The notes under the pieces: generated by a model
Databases searched by the model: none
Seen by the model: the letters and a program-made list of their open reading frames with translations, nothing else
Told to the model about the DNA's origin: nothing
Assembly (NCBI RefSeq): GCF_000003605.2
Contig: NW_003158235.1
Span: 35,831-60,099, forward strand
Direction: 5' to 3'
Length of the DNA stretch: 24,269 bases
Source of the DNA: Saccoglossus kowalevskii
Lineage: Eukaryota; Hemichordata; Enteropneusta; Harrimaniidae
Shown: positions 1 through 12,341 of the stretch, piece by piece
How the letters are laid out: each line of letters begins with the position of its first letter
How positions within the stretch are numbered: position 1 is the first letter of the stretch
Made by a program: the position numbers and the translations under genes

Positions 1-2833
1 CTTTTTAACTACTAAGTAACTCTTCTGTGATTTTATTTTGGCTTGGCTGATTTTGTTCATACTTGACAGGTAGGTCGTTCAATCACTAATTGGAAAAACA
101 ATCCTTACCCACCGCTCCAAATTTATTACCTCCTACCAGTCTTGTAATAGCAGTGTTCAAATGATCATGCCTTTCATTTTGGCTACGTTGCACACTAGTA
201 AAATATCACCGGCACCGACATTGTTACACTGAATCAACGTAATCCCAACGCAACTTTGAATGAAAGGTAAATGTTGCCTTCAATCTAGAAAATACTATCG
301 CAAAACGATTGGAAATAATACATTTAAAGACAGAATACGTCCAAGCAATAAAATAAGGTGACTTCTAAAGACTGAATGTTATTTTGCAAACTTCGTATAA
401 GGTGCCCGGTTTTAGTTATAAACCAACGTTAGCTTCACGTTCATGTCCTGCCATGGTAACAGCCAAGAACATGTTGCTTGTTTTTTAGCAGAGCGGATCG
501 CTAACCAGCCTTACCGGCTTGTTTTCATTGGCAACCGAACAAATTTTCGTCTGCTATTTTTATCCAGTTCAAATCGTTCAGCAACATTTTTGGCATATTA
601 GATGTACACCACATGGAATACTACGATTGAGAGAACTTGATGTGTGTTGACTGAGCTTATCATAGACCATCAACATCAAAGTACCAGGAGGTTTCAAGAT
701 TCGTCCAATCCAGGGCTAACAAGCAACATCACAAGCGAAGTTGTAGCTAGCGTGCAGCTCATCAACGACCGCTGTCAACGAAAGTCATTCCGTCAGTGGA
801 GTACCGCAGTTGTGACGTCATGTTTGCCAATGCACAATTCTATGGAGGAACTTTTAACTTAATTTAAACTACGTATGACTGATTCGAAACATTCCATCGA
901 GATCGGACGGTGCCCTATCGTGACAACCCTTCACCATTGTATTCAAACGAACCACGTGGTGTGCTGTTACATTCTCCTTCAAACCCGGGATTCAGCGATG
1001 CAAAAGAAGGATAGATATTACTTTTCAGTATACACATCTCTGCTTATACAATCCTTCACATATTCTACTCCCAATTATTCCTGCATAAAATGTTGACATT
1101 CTGAGTAAAATCACGTGATAGGCTGTTACAATTGGCTGTTACATACTTTTTAGCCGGTCTGGAAAATGTGTTTAATTAGCTCTCATTCAAGCGACAATGC
1201 ACATTTCCCAGTGGGAGTGAACCTAGCTCGAATCTGCCATTAAAAAATAGGGGTGTTTTCAGCAAAAAACGAATAACCCTTAAGTGCACACAATACACTA
1301 AATTTCAGAACAAATCTTGCATTAGTTACAGCAGCAGAATACCACAGAAATATCAGACGAAACATGAAAACACTATATATTGTATTTTGGCCTGAACCCT
1401 CTCTATTGCAATTCCTGGGATTACCCCCATATGTGCAACCATTTTCCACCTTCGTATCACCCAACCCTGAAAACAAATTCTTAATACCACGCTGAAGCGT
1501 TTGGTAATAATCAAAGAAAACTTAGAAAGAACCCCTGTGTGCTAAGTGTATTGGAGACTTCCACATTAGAAGTTTGGAAACTAATACTGGTATTTGTCTG
1601 CTACTTGAGATGTACTAGGTAAAAACAATATGATCAACATTATTGAAATTTATAATACTTACAGAAATACATTTGATTTTACATCATTTATTTCAGAACG
1701 CCTCTCTCTGATTGGCTAATAATAATTGATAATCAATATGCATAGTTTTCAACATTAAACTAATATCTTTGGGTTACCCCAAAGCATTTATGAACCAAAT
1801 TTCGATGTAATTGATGAGTATACATTGTGCAAATATTGCAATTAGTATGCTCAATTTCAATACAAAACTAATGCATTATTCATAGGAACTTATATACTAA
1901 GTCTTATTAAAATGCAATAATTGTTTGTTTGTTTTAAAAAGAGGAATTATTATGCAAATTCAGCAATTATGATTATGCATAGATTGCAACCCAAAACTAA
2001 ATGAACTGTGCATATATGTCCTGGGCACATATTTAGCAAGTTTCATGATGATTAATTCTTTTGAAATTGATGGAAAGCAGAAAAATAAATTATTATGCAA
2101 ATTAGGTAATTATTATGGATGAATATAAACCCAAAACTAATTAGATCGTATTGTCTTAGAGTATGTATGTAATAAGATTCATCTATCTTACTGCAAAGAC
2201 TTCCATTGTGTGCTTTGCACAGGAGTCAATAAAAGTCTATCTATATTTCAGGGCTAACAATACCACTGATGATAACTGACTGTGGTTTTCAAGGAACAGA
2301 TTAATAGGGAACAGTTCTTAACTTTGAGAATTAATTATTTGACAAAAATTGTGTATTAATTTTTTTCTGAAGTATTGTAATATTACAATATCGCAAGAAT
2401 ATCGCAAAGTATGCACTAAAGCAGTATGGTGATTATATTGACCGGCGCTTAGCAGAAGTTGATGCGACTCCGTCTGAAGAACAACCTTATTATTAATCAT
2501 TTGTTTCTGTTTGTAGTAATAATTCACAGGTTAGAACATGAAATGGCAAACAAAAACATTTTGTGTTGTGTCAATGTTTGTCTTGATGATGGGATTCTAT
2601 TTCCGTCACGGGCTATAGTATGTCTACGTTAAATGTAACCCAAAAAAGTGTTTGAATGTGACGTCAATGTTGGTGACGTAGTTCCTAATGTTCCAAAAGA
2701 TTTATAAGGATATAGCAGTTTCCATGATCAGTTTATTTATGATCAGTAACATTAGTCGCCAAATGACATCCTATCAATAAGTGATTGATAATGAATAAAA
2801 ACTTTACATGTAAACACAATAATACAGACTTAC
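1..2833. other. No confirmed exon: region left of the last sulfatase exon found
   Basis: I see no exon I can support here. Because exon 8 of the sulfatase ends at 2834 with a good donor and an open codon, at least part of this stretch must be a sulfatase intron; the missing C-terminal exon may be beyond position 1. The region is AT-rich, with a diverged tandem repeat around 1.8-2.15 kb and CRE-type TGACGTCA octamers at 813-820 and 2659-2666. Short ORFs at 644-862 and 875-1096 (plus) and 1240-1476 (minus) have no recognisable family and look like chance. Confidence 0.6.
1808..2150. repeat. Diverged ~140-bp tandem repeat (about 3 units)
   Basis: Segments near 1945-2010 and 2088-2150 share ATTATTATGCAAATT followed about 35 bases later by ACCCAAAACTAA, with an offset of about 142 bases. 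A weaker third copy ends near 1875 with TACAAAACTAATG. The units are AT-rich and heavily diverged. This could be an old minisatellite or a decayed transposon end. Boundaries are approximate because they were judged by eye. Confidence 0.55.
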
Positions 2834-2991
2834 CTTTTGTGTACTCTTCAGGCTCATACCAGCCATCCCATTCTCCATGTTCTTCTGTTCCTAAGATAAT
2901 TTTAAATTCTCCAACTCTGAGTGCAGCAGCATTGTGGTTTTTATGAGGATCAATATTATGAAGAATTTCTGTTCTTGGAGATGGCGTTCCC
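2834..2991 (-). CDS. ARSB: Sulfatase exon 8 (residues 370-422)
   Basis: Encodes [15 protein letters not shown], then [10 protein letters not shown], the strand that starts the C-terminal subdomain. It ends in a donor (GTAAGT) with one base of the next codon, so a further exon is required. None with an LFN(I/L)-type C-terminal motif was seen to the left. Confidence 0.92.
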
Positions 2992-5900
2992 CTGCAATAT
3001 ATCCAACAATCACACATGTTGCATTTTTATACTCTCATTCATAGTTACTTATCCGTTCTCTGTCAGCACATCACCTTCTGATGTCATTTCTCCCATTCAG
3101 TTTGGGTATCTATGGAGGCTTTCAATGGACGGCTAATCAATATTATGAATTTTTGTACAACTAAATTCTGTGTGATCTCGTTCAGATTTTGGAAAAGACA
3201 CAAAAGTCTCACGGGATCAAGAGAGAGATTGCCACAAGAGTTGCTTTTCCCTTATTTGTTATAAATTGATTTTGTAATATTACAACAAAGTAAAATATCA
3301 ATATGAGAAAATAACAAAACAAAGTCATGTGAATCAGATACCAGCAAATTTCCAAAATGATATATAGTATAGTATGGCCACTGCTTCCAACAGTACAGAA
3401 ATGTGTTGAAGATAGAGATATAAATATGGATGATGGGAGAATGTCTAGAATAAGTACCACCAGCCCAAACAAGCCATTGCAAACCTTCCTTGAAGCATCA
3501 ACCAAGAAAGTAGAATTCACTGATTGATGGGCGCTTTTGTTCTTGACAATTGACTTTCCCCGTCATTGAGAGTGCATGGTATCATGATACCTAGGATCAG
3601 GTGCAGTATCATTTTGAAGCGTTTCATGTATTTTTAAAACATGGCTTTTCCTAAACTCAACAAGAAGTATGCTTAAATCTTATATCTATCATTTTTATAT
3701 TCATAATATGCGACAGAAAACATTTTGATTATCGAAAAGAACAATTTCGTGAAGCACTTGAACAAGATACATCACAATTGAGTGTGATTTGCATAATAAA
3801 ATCTGATTGACATCTTTTTTTTTATACACCCAAAGCTGTGGTTTAATAATTTAATTAATCTCCAAGAACAAATAAGTAAAATAACGTAAAGTGTAGTTAC
3901 TGTACCTAGATAATGTATCCCAGACATTGAATCCATCTAAGTTGGTTGGTAAACTAGATACATTACCCCCAGCAATATGATATATAGTAGGCAACCAATC
4001 ACAGACATGAATCATATCAGTAGAAATCCGTCCAGGTTTTTCCAACAACGGACTATGAATGAATCCATCACCTCTGACCCCACCTTCCCAGAGGGTGTGT
4101 TTGATTCCTCGTAACGGCCAATTAGATGCATAATTAGCATCAAATCCAGCAGCGGGACCCCCGTTGTCAGTGCTGAATAAAATGATACAGTTTTCATAGA
4201 GTCCTGAGTGTTTTAGTGCCCTTGTGATGTTTCCAACAGAGTCATCCAGTGCTGATACCATTCCTAGTTAGGTGAATACAGTGTGATACTAAACCAATTC
4301 ATTAGGTAATTGTGATTCTCACTATAAATTTCAATACAAGGTGAAGTTTTCACACTATATATAATACCAAACAAACTAATAGACCCCTTTGAGGATAGAA
4401 TTGCGTTCTGACAATTTACTGTTGATCAAAAAATATTATGGGATTTTTGGGGGGTAAAGTCACATGACCAACAGCAAAGTTTGATTTTGCCTCAAGAAAT
4501 ACTTTTGTGATAGAACACTTTGGCTGAACATGATAGCAACATCAAAATGGTCTCCTAGTGAGTAGAATACCAATATTGTTGAAAATATCACCGATGGCAT
4601 TGACCAATTGTATATTGAGTTTGTCAAGCGAGAGTTCCAGAGGTTTTCTCAAAATACGCATGGTGACACAATGTCAGTACACTTTGTTTGTTAGTATGTG
4701 GTCAATAAATAAACACTGCTGAAGTGTATAATACCTAGATGACTACTTTGTTTTAAAGACAACAAAATTACTGTACAGATAAAACTATGTAAGAAAATAA
4801 ACAGGCTCCATTGAAAGATTTGAGGACAGATTTGTTGACGTGCATATGTAAGACATTATGTATTGTCTTCATGTAAAGTTTGAATGAAATCCATCAATGG
4901 GTGTCCATATATGTACGTACGGATGAACTGACGGAACGAATCCAAATTAATAGTCCCCGTTTTTGGATTTCGTTCGAAAACAAAATTACTGTACAGATAA
5001 AACCATGTAAGAAAATAAACAGGCTTCATTGAACGATTTGAGGACAGATTTGTTTACAGCCGTGTCACTCTACCTGCAAATGTTCTTCTTCTCTCATCTT
5101 GTATATATGGAAATCTACTTGTATACTTGTAGGGAGCTTCCAATGGACTGTAACTATTACCACTGTGTACAGCTTGGTGAGCTAGGTATAAAAATAATGG
5201 CTGGGAAAAAGAAACGATAAGTTAAGCAGACAATGTGGAAGTATATTTGAACGTATTTGATATTGTGTCTTGATATAACATTTTGCTATGATTTATCATA
5301 AAGTACAAATAATGTCTTGGAGGCAAATACAAGTCTTCATTAATGCAAAATGCTAACTTTGTATTTCTGTACATTAATCTGGGATACATGTGCATTACAT
5401 AATTTCATTAATTATCAATGAATATTTCTATGTTTGCTGCCAAAACAAAGGTTTTATAAAAAGCTTTTATTTCAAATATTGAAAACAATTATTTAAACAT
5501 GCTCGTTTTGGTATGTTGGGTGATTATTCTTCTATATTCAATAATAAATATCGAGGGTCACTAACTTAGTTTTAGAAAAAATCCTACACACAGTTAACAC
5601 TTAGGTTCTATGAAGAAAAAGAAGTAAATTATGACCCTTGAAAATATAAAAAATGATGACGATGATGAGTTTGTAGAGAACATTTTCTACAAATAAAAAT
5701 AATGGTTTTAAAGATTTCATAATTTCCACCACACTGTGTGATAGAACGTATTCTCACATGAAGTTTGTGTTTTTGAAACGAGTATACTTGATATTTAAAT
5801 CTTTTCCTGAGATTTTCTATTGTTTTTCACAGAGGTTTCAAGACTTGACACATATTAGAAAAAAATAAACCCCAAGAAATAAAACATTTCAGAGTTATAA

Positions 5901-8900
5901 AAAACTGTTTCTTCAAATTTGTATTATGCTGCACCTTGTACAAATTTAATGTGCGCAGATAATGCGTCCAATCACACACATTGCAAAAATTACACTTAAT
6001 TTGGCTTATTTTTAAATGAGTTTCCCCACAATGCACTGCAACCTGACTAACAAACTTAAATTTTTTTTTTTGAATTAACTCCATTCATTTAACAAGTATA
6101 TGCAAGAATAATAGAGAAATTACGGGACGTCATATAACAGTATGGATATGCATTTATTTAATATGACAAACTTAATAAATAAGTCACATGAGAAACAAAA
6201 AAAAATGATAATTGAATGCAACCAATATATTTCATAAGTAGCTGTTTGAAAATATTAAACAAAATGTTAGGTCTACATACTAATTTTATCCTTCTAGATT
6301 TCTACTTTTTACTTCTTTACTTTGAACATGAATTAATGTCACCATAGAAACAAGAACAGAAACTTATTCCATTCATATGGTGGATGTAACCTATTGTTCA
6401 GTAACACACCGTATTAGTACATGTAGTATAGTTTTAGTTGAATTCTAAGTTTAATAGCAATGAGTAGGTAAAATAATGAAATCAGTTTATTGACTTGAAG
6501 ACAGACAGGTGTGTCCGCCATCACCATGCTAAAAATTGTTAATGCCTATACCTTGTTTTTATTATGATTGTGTATTATCTTCTCAGCATAACTTGTAAAC
6601 AACTCTGTACTGTATTCACCATAGGCAGATTTGAATAATTCAGTATTGTTTCTAAAATCCAGACCAATATACTATTAAAGTGAAGGCAGAAAAAAAAAAC
6701 ACATTAAAATCAGCATTTGACTGCACATTACTGACTATAGCAGTACCATGTTTATTTTACTTACCACTTATTTTGGAATGAATATTAATATTTATATTCA
6801 GGTTAAAAGAAAAGACAAAATACAACAAACTAATTCAGTTTGACAATTAGACAGTGACATCGATTGAATATTTAACTGAATAAGCCGAGTATGAGTGACT
6901 AAACAAAACACATACACACCAACTCAAAGACAGTCAGAGACAATATAGCTGATAATTATAATGAATATGGTTGGCTTTGATTACTCAGAAAAGTTACACT
7001 AGTTGTCGTCTAGTGTTGATAAATTATGTGTTGGTGGTGTTTTTATTGCGCCACCTGTTTTATGAAAAATCCATATCAATAACATAACACATATCGAATA
7101 TACTTTTGACAGGATTCCAATAGTTTCAGTAAATAAGTAAACAAATCAAAATGTTGCACGCTGCTCATAAGGTATATTGAAATCAGCAACTAAACCCGAA
7201 AATTACACAACTTTCAATCCAAATTGTCTCTTACCTTGGGCTCTTCAGCCGTATGATCATAGTAACCTTCTTCTCCATTATAGTAACCAAAATGAGTGTC
7301 AAAACCACGGTATAATGGAGTGTATTGCCAAGCAAAAAATCCTAAGTGCCACTGAAAGCAAAATACAAGCATTCTGTTAATTTTTCAAGATAGTACCTTA
7401 AAATATTATGTAAAATGTAACTGAAGAAGGTTTTCACAGAATTGACCTGTGCATTATTTCATTAAATAATTAATTACCAAACACACTTTACTTTTCAGTA
7501 TTCCTCATTACAGTGAGTCAAACACGTGTAAAACAACTAATAAAAGGGTCTTTATAGACAGGTTGTCTTTATTTGAAAGTTGGATATTTTTTTTACAAAA
7601 ATAATAAGATGGTACTGTTGTAACAAAAACACATTTATTTGATGTTGATTAAAATCAAATGGTGTACACTTAATTTTTCTTGAATATTGAGGTGACATTA
7701 TACTCACTTTACCAACAATATGTGTATCATACCCCAATGGCTTCAAATATTGTGGCATTATAGTTTCATTCAAAGGCAATCCATACGGGTGGGAAGCAAC
7801 TATCACACCATCTTGAAGACCTGTTCATTGAAAGCATTGGATGCTACATAATTTACATAATAACATACTTAATTTGTATGTTTATTTTGGTATTACATAT
7901 GTTGACTACAGGTAAGTATATTTCATGATTTATTGTATTATTATATTAACCTTTTCACCACCAGTTCCCTCTTTTCATCACAAATTCACAAAGTAGTACT
8001 GTTTATAGTCTGCATTTTCCTTCAAAAGATTGGAACAAATATAGCCAATTTATTGAGCAAAAACTGAATATTGACCCAAATTGTGTCTGTTGGCTCCAAA
8101 ATTAGGGTTCATTTACAGAAATATTGTGGAATATAAGAAAAAAGTGCATACAAATTTGGATGAGAAAGTCTGGCGATGAAAAGGTGAAATATCAGCAATA
8201 TATTTGAAAGTGTAATCTTGCACAGACTACATAATGAAAAATACTTCTATGTAAATATATATGTGCTAAGTTTGAACTATCATATCAACATAAATCTCTG
8301 AGAAACCAAAATACCGGTAATACTGGTATACCGGTAATATTGGAATATTTGAGAAAGATGAAATTTAAGTACCGGCAATGCATTTTAGCCGGGACCTGGC
8401 TTTAAAAAATAAACAAAAGACTGCCGAGCTGTTCACAAAATCACAGAATTTTTTATTATTTTGCCACTGTTTGTCATGTCGTGCTATGAACTACCAATGG
8501 TACAACAAGCTTGTAACCAATCAGTATACATACTGGTAGCTTATAAAAACAGTGTCACTTGTTGTCAAGTGAAGTATAACTAAAGTTTTGGTAGTCTAGC
8601 AACGACACGTTACAAGCTATGCACTGATTAGCTGATCATTTCTAATTCTCTAAAACTGTCTCTTCTAAGTTTACAGCTAATCATCAATTGCACAAAAAGT
8701 GACAAAATATAAAATCCCAAATAATTGTAATTTTTGGGGATATAGAAAGATAACACTCTTCGTTGTATGGCTGTAAAAAATTTGCCATCTTCATCATTAC
8801 TTTTTTTTAGAAAACCAAGTCCCAGGTTGTAGGAAATTCAATGTGTTTACCAACACAAAATTTATGTGCATGTGGCGTGAGGACCAAACACCTCAATTTA

Positions 8901-10448
8901 ACTTTTTAACATATATACCTTGCCAGCTAACATTTGTAACAATGGTAAACTTATAAAGTGTGAAAATTATGCAAATGCAATAGTCTTTTTTTTCCTCATG
9001 CATGGGGGGAAATATTGATTTAGGTATATGTAAACAGCACATAGGTCAACAATAAATTTATTTTCAGGTACATGCATGTTTGTTATATATCTGTGTTGTT
9101 CAAATTAACCGAAATTAACGTAACAGCTTCTATTTTTCTCATGCAAAGGATTTGTGTTATATTACTGTAAATTTTGTAAAAGTGTTTCTCTCACCTAAAT
9201 GTATAGGATGTCTTCCTGTCATGAGGGCTGCCCTTGTAGGTGTACAAATTGGTTGTACATAGTAGTTATGTAATAATACACCACTGTAAGCCAACTCATC
9301 AATGTTTGGTGTTGGAATCTGATCAGAACCATGGAAACTAACATCATCCCATCCCTGTGAAGAAAATTTTTATATTACTGCAATAATTCTAATATACAAA
9401 ACAAATTTTTATACATAACATATCAAAGTAGTCCAATATTACACATTTGGAAATTATATAACAGGGCTATAGTCAGAGATGTTGTATATGTAGAATGAAG
9501 AAATTTGTTGATATGCATGAAATGAATATAGCAGCTAGCTTTCAGTCTTTAATTTTTGCAAAAAATTCATCACTGTCACTAGCTTTAGTGACAACTCACT
9601 TATCTGTGATGAATATTCTTAGGAGCGAACATCCAGGCATTTTCACTGTATGGAAACCACAGCCGGGGAAAACAACAATCAAAAACTCTCAAAAAACTGT
9701 GCTTTGGGCCAGCTGCTATTAAGACTCTCCAGAACAGTGTAACAAGATTACCCCTACGTGTGCAACATACATAAATTTGGTTGTTCAGAATTGCCTCATA
9801 GTTGAGATTCTGTTATTTTCTCGACTTTAGCTGTTTTCACTGGCAGCACAGCAGCTTATGCAGAGCCCATAGAAATACATGGTACAGTGGTGAGTATCTT
9901 AGCAACGTTCTGTGACGTAGCTCTGCTATCGAGAATATACACTCACTCTAACAATAGATACAAGTTACACACTATAACGATGAAGAAAACGGTCACAGCG
10001 ACATATTTAGGTATGTGGCTCTCTAGAATTTGCCAGACACTTCTTAATACTTCAACATTTTATGCAATGAAGAATTCAGCTGTAAGTGTTAAATATGAAG
10101 TCAGCATGAAGAAACTACTGGCTCAATTCACTTGATGATAATACCAGCATTCAACTATACACAGACATTTATTACCTGCATTCTATTGTATATTATTTTA
10201 TATCATTGCAAATTTGATATGCTTCTATATATATTTTTTATTTCAAATACACTCAAACTTGACATAAGAAATCACTGTGTTACTTACTTGAGTTATATGA
10301 TCTCAGCACTAACTAGTGACAGATTTACACTTACCAAGTCATCAGCTATTATTACAATGATATGTGGCTGGGAAGATGTTGCTAGGCAACACTCTGATAA
10401 TATGGATGAGATCATTATGATACAGACAGTTACTGTTGTTCCTTTCAT
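2834..10448 (-). CDS. ARSB: Arylsulfatase B-type sulfatase, 8 exons, C-terminus missing
   Basis: Family role (established): ARSB/I/J sulfatases use a Cys-derived formylglycine to remove sulfate esters; ARSB acts on N-acetylgalactosamine 4-sulfate of dermatan and chondroitin sulfate in lysosomes. Seen here: joined exons encode 422 residues, starting with a hydrophobic signal peptide (about 1-23). Metal and catalytic positions are present: D36-D37, C75-T-P-T-R79 (sulfatase signature 1), K129 and H131 in [11 protein letters not shown] (signature 2), H220, D283-N284 and K305. LHNIDP lies at 380-385. Possible N-glycosylation sequons include N109, N176, N262 and N351. All introns are GT-AG and phases agree. 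The start ATG (10446-10448) is chosen because it opens the signal peptide and has A at -3. About 110 C-terminal residues usual for the family are missing. ARSI or ARSJ orthology is not excluded; the symbol marks the closest family only. Confidence 0.93.
3906..4263 (-). CDS. ARSB: Sulfatase exon 7 (residues 251-369)
   Basis: The longest exon. It encodes [21 protein letters not shown] (D283, N284 metal ligands), [18 protein letters not shown] (K305) and DWLPT. This is the most conserved part of the family after the Cys signature. Acceptor AACTAG, donor GTACAG; it ends with two bases of Arg370. Confidence 0.95.
4761..4836. repeat. Direct repeat copy A, sulfatase intron 6
   Basis: Nearly identical to 4979-5054, with a few single-base differences (for example AAAACTATG against AAACCATG). 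The pair is offset by 218 bases and separated by about 142 bases that include a palindromic TACGTACGTA-like stretch. Confidence 0.85.
4979..5054. repeat. Direct repeat copy B, next to the exon 6 donor
   Basis: Second copy of 4761-4836. It ends 19 bases from the exon 6 boundary at 5074, just inside the intron. Copy B probably keeps the original exon-flanking position, and copy A with its spacer arose by local duplication or an insertion event. Confidence 0.85.
5074..5200 (-). CDS. ARSB: Sulfatase exon 6 (residues 209-250)
   Basis: Encodes [12 protein letters not shown], the conserved strand with catalytic-site H220, then a variable loop and DERRRTFAG. Strong acceptor TCTTTTTCCCAG, donor GTAGAG. 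Ends with one base of Gly251. This exon is open on the minus strand but has no in-frame start codon of its own, so it is easy to overlook. Confidence 0.93.
6552..6671 (-). CDS. ARSB: Sulfatase exon 5 (residues 169-208)
   Basis: Encodes GLDFRNNT and a helix matching the YST-LFT region of ARSB. It is 120 bases, phase 0 at both ends. The acceptor (TTTAATAG) has a weak pyrimidine tract; the donor is GTATAG. The exon was placed by homology and phase. Confidence 0.87.
7235..7351 (-). CDS. ARSB: Sulfatase exon 4 (residues 130-168)
   Basis: Starts WHLG, so H131 completes signature 2, and contains [12 protein letters not shown], the conserved RGFD-FGY block of ARSB-type enzymes. It is 117 bases, phase 0 at both ends, with acceptor CTTTCAG and donor GTAAGA. 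Confidence 0.95.
7708..7820 (-). CDS. ARSB: Sulfatase exon 3 (residues 92-129)
   Basis: Completes Gly92 and encodes the stretch up to GYDTHIVGK, the first half of sulfatase signature 2, with K129 a catalytic lysine. Acceptor GAACAG, donor GTGAGT, ends in phase 0. Contains the sequon N109-E-T. Confidence 0.95.
7821..9194. other. Sulfatase intron 2 (1.4 kb), no gene seen
   Basis: AT-rich intron between exons 2 and 3. A short TACCGGTAAT motif occurs twice within about 30 bases near 8313-8340, and similar copies occur near 21849 and 23891, which suggests an old dispersed repeat. Nothing coding is recognised. Confidence 0.7.
9195..9354 (-). CDS. ARSB: Sulfatase exon 2 (residues 39-91, catalytic Cys)
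   Basis: Follows exon 1 to give ADDLGWDDV, and carries [13 protein letters not shown], which fits sulfatase signature 1 at every position. C75 is the residue converted to formylglycine in this family. Acceptor TCACAG, donor GTGAGA. It ends with one base of the Gly92 codon. Confidence 0.95.
9355..10334. other. Sulfatase intron 1 (1.0 kb), no gene seen
   Basis: Contains two plus-strand ORFs (9495-9722, 9887-10135) with no known motif. They overlap neither a convincing splice pattern nor a family and are treated as chance. Confidence 0.65.
10335..10448 (-). CDS. ARSB: Sulfatase exon 1 (residues 1-38)
   Basis: Encodes the signal peptide, a hydrophobic run ending near CCLA at residues 20-23, then the first beta-strand and metal-binding ADDL (D36, D37). 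It ends in phase 0 at donor GTAAGTG. A possible acceptor (TATTACAG) lies upstream at about 10500, so a non-coding 5' exon is possible. Confidence 0.9.
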
Positions 10449-11995
10449 TGTGAAGGATATCAGTGAAGTTGACTATAGAGGTAAGAATGGATTCTGTAAT
10501 AGTTCATAAACATAGTATCTTATTAGAATAAAGTTTACTGTCAAAACATGGTTATTAAAATAAAAACATGGTCAAAGCTAGAACAGCACTCATGCATGGT
10601 TCTGGTCTTTTTCTTTTTTGTACCAAAAAAATAATTCCGGCCTCCCCTTAGAGATACAAATACATGTATGTACCAATATCAAGTGTCTGGAACATATAAC
10701 TGATGATTGGCTGGACTATCAATATGCATACGGCAAACTGGACACTTTTTGTTGAACAATGTCTGATGGTTACTTTAGGTACAAGACACAGCAACACCTC
10801 ATGATTTCAATTAATGAATTACACTATACACCATCCACATTTAAAAAGAAAACCCTATTTAACAGTACAATTAATTGATTAAATTGATTTGGAAGTTAAG
10901 TCATAGAGTATTTTTATACTGCCATAAAAGAATGCTCCAGTATTTTCGTAGTGTTGGTTAAATTATTATTATATAAAGACAGTAGTTTTTAGCAAATGCC
11001 ATTAAATACTTGCGAATAATTTGCAGTGGAAGCTAGAAATTACAATTCCTCTGTGGTTTTAAGGGTCTAATTTGGATTCAGATTTTAAAATAGGAATACA
11101 AAGGCTGTACTCCAGTGTTCAGGGAAAGAGTAATAAACTATATAAAACATTTTGTAAAGTGCATCTAGCAAATATTGTTAACCATGTTTCAGCATTTCAT
11201 TATAGACCTTACCCTCAGCTGAGGCTTTATTTTTAAGAGCATTAATTGCTTTTTTTGATTTCTTGGAAAGATTGAAAGATCTAAATAGGTAATACATATA
11301 GCTTTTTTTTTCTTTACAGAGTAGTTTAGAAGTTACCTCTGCATCCTGTGAGGTATTACTGTTGAGTAGATTTTAGAAATAACTGAACTATTTATTTGAT
11401 TTGACTCCCTCTCCTTTGACAATGATGTCTCACCAGTGCCAAACGATAATGATACTACTTGTATTTGCGTGCTTTTAAACTTATTTCAGCAAATTGATGT
11501 AATTTCAAGCATTTTAATCAAATTTGATAGTGTCTATTTTTTTGTGTTCATAGCAGTAAAACGGCCAATGATTAAATAAACCCCACGAAGACTCCTAGGT
11601 AATGATCGTTACCAAATGCTTTCTATACGACCAGTCTTTTTTGGGTTTCAATGAAGCGTGAAGGTAATTCAGGATATATGTTTTATAAATATTTATCAAT
11701 GTTCATAAAACAAATTTACGAGTTAATGAAAACCTGGTGTACCTCAACATTCAGTACGTATATTAAAGCTATGTTGTTGTTGTCTTATGACCGATGTTTT
11801 GTTACTGACATTCTGTGCGGTACGCCCACTCACTACAGCTACTCTACACTCTCGTTCACTTCCTGTAAATGTCGCCAGAATGTTGGAATCTATGAACTCA
11901 ATATACTCTTAAACGTATGAGTTCCTACATATCACCTCACCATTTTACGGGCCTTCCTCAGGTTAATCTTTGCATTCAGGAATGTTATTGTTTGT

Positions 11996-12280
11996 CTAGT
12001 CTGCTCCACTGTCACAGCTGATAGTCACATGTACCGCCTTCCCAGACAGCGCCCTCACATGAGCGATAGTGAATTTACCATCATCAAATGTGCCCAGCGT
12101 TTGTGGAATCCGGTGGAATCCCATGCGAAGTTTTGAGACCACGACACTAAGATTTGCTTTGCCTGTTTTTCTGTACGATGTTACGCATGAACGCACAGTA
12201 AACGGAAAATGGTGTTTTGTCCTTCTTACCTCCTGTGTCTGCGAAGGGGGTAATGAGTTTGGTCTGTCTGTCTGTCTCAA
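11996..12280 (-). CDS. Orphan ORF or terminal exon, unknown function
   Basis: I do not recognise this protein. The open frame ends in TAG at 11996-11998. An acceptor-like CCCCCTTCGCAG lies inside its 5' end, so it could be a final exon encoding about 85 residues from TQEV onward. The composition looks protein-like (RIPQTLGTFDDGKFTI, then HVRALSGKAVHVTI, a beta-strand-like pattern) and is more GC-rich than its surroundings. A plus-strand ORF also overlaps it, and a dispersed repeat sits just beside it, so a fragment of a mobile element is equally possible. Confidence 0.3.
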   Translation of the reverse strand: MRQTDRPNSLPPSQTQEVRRTKHHFPFTVRSCVTSYRKTGKANLSVVVSKLRMGFHRIPQTLGTFDDGKFTIAHVRALSGKAVHVTISCDSGAD

Positions 12281-12341
12281 AAACTTCTTAGCGATCCTAT
12301 TGTCACTTTTAACATGGAGGTAATGCTTTTAGTAAGACGAT

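Noticed and set aside
644-1096. Two adjoining plus-strand ORFs of about 72 residues
   Set aside because: No family motif, no splice support and no second evidence.
1240-1476. Minus-strand ORF with a good acceptor (TTTGTTTTCAG) and a phase that could follow sulfatase exon 8
   Set aside because: The encoded residues (GLGDTKVENGCTYGG and onward) do not resemble the sulfatase C-terminal domain, so I treat the match in phase as chance.
10132-10509. 125-residue plus-strand ORF
   Set aside because: It lies antisense over sulfatase exon 1, whose minus-strand reading is certain.
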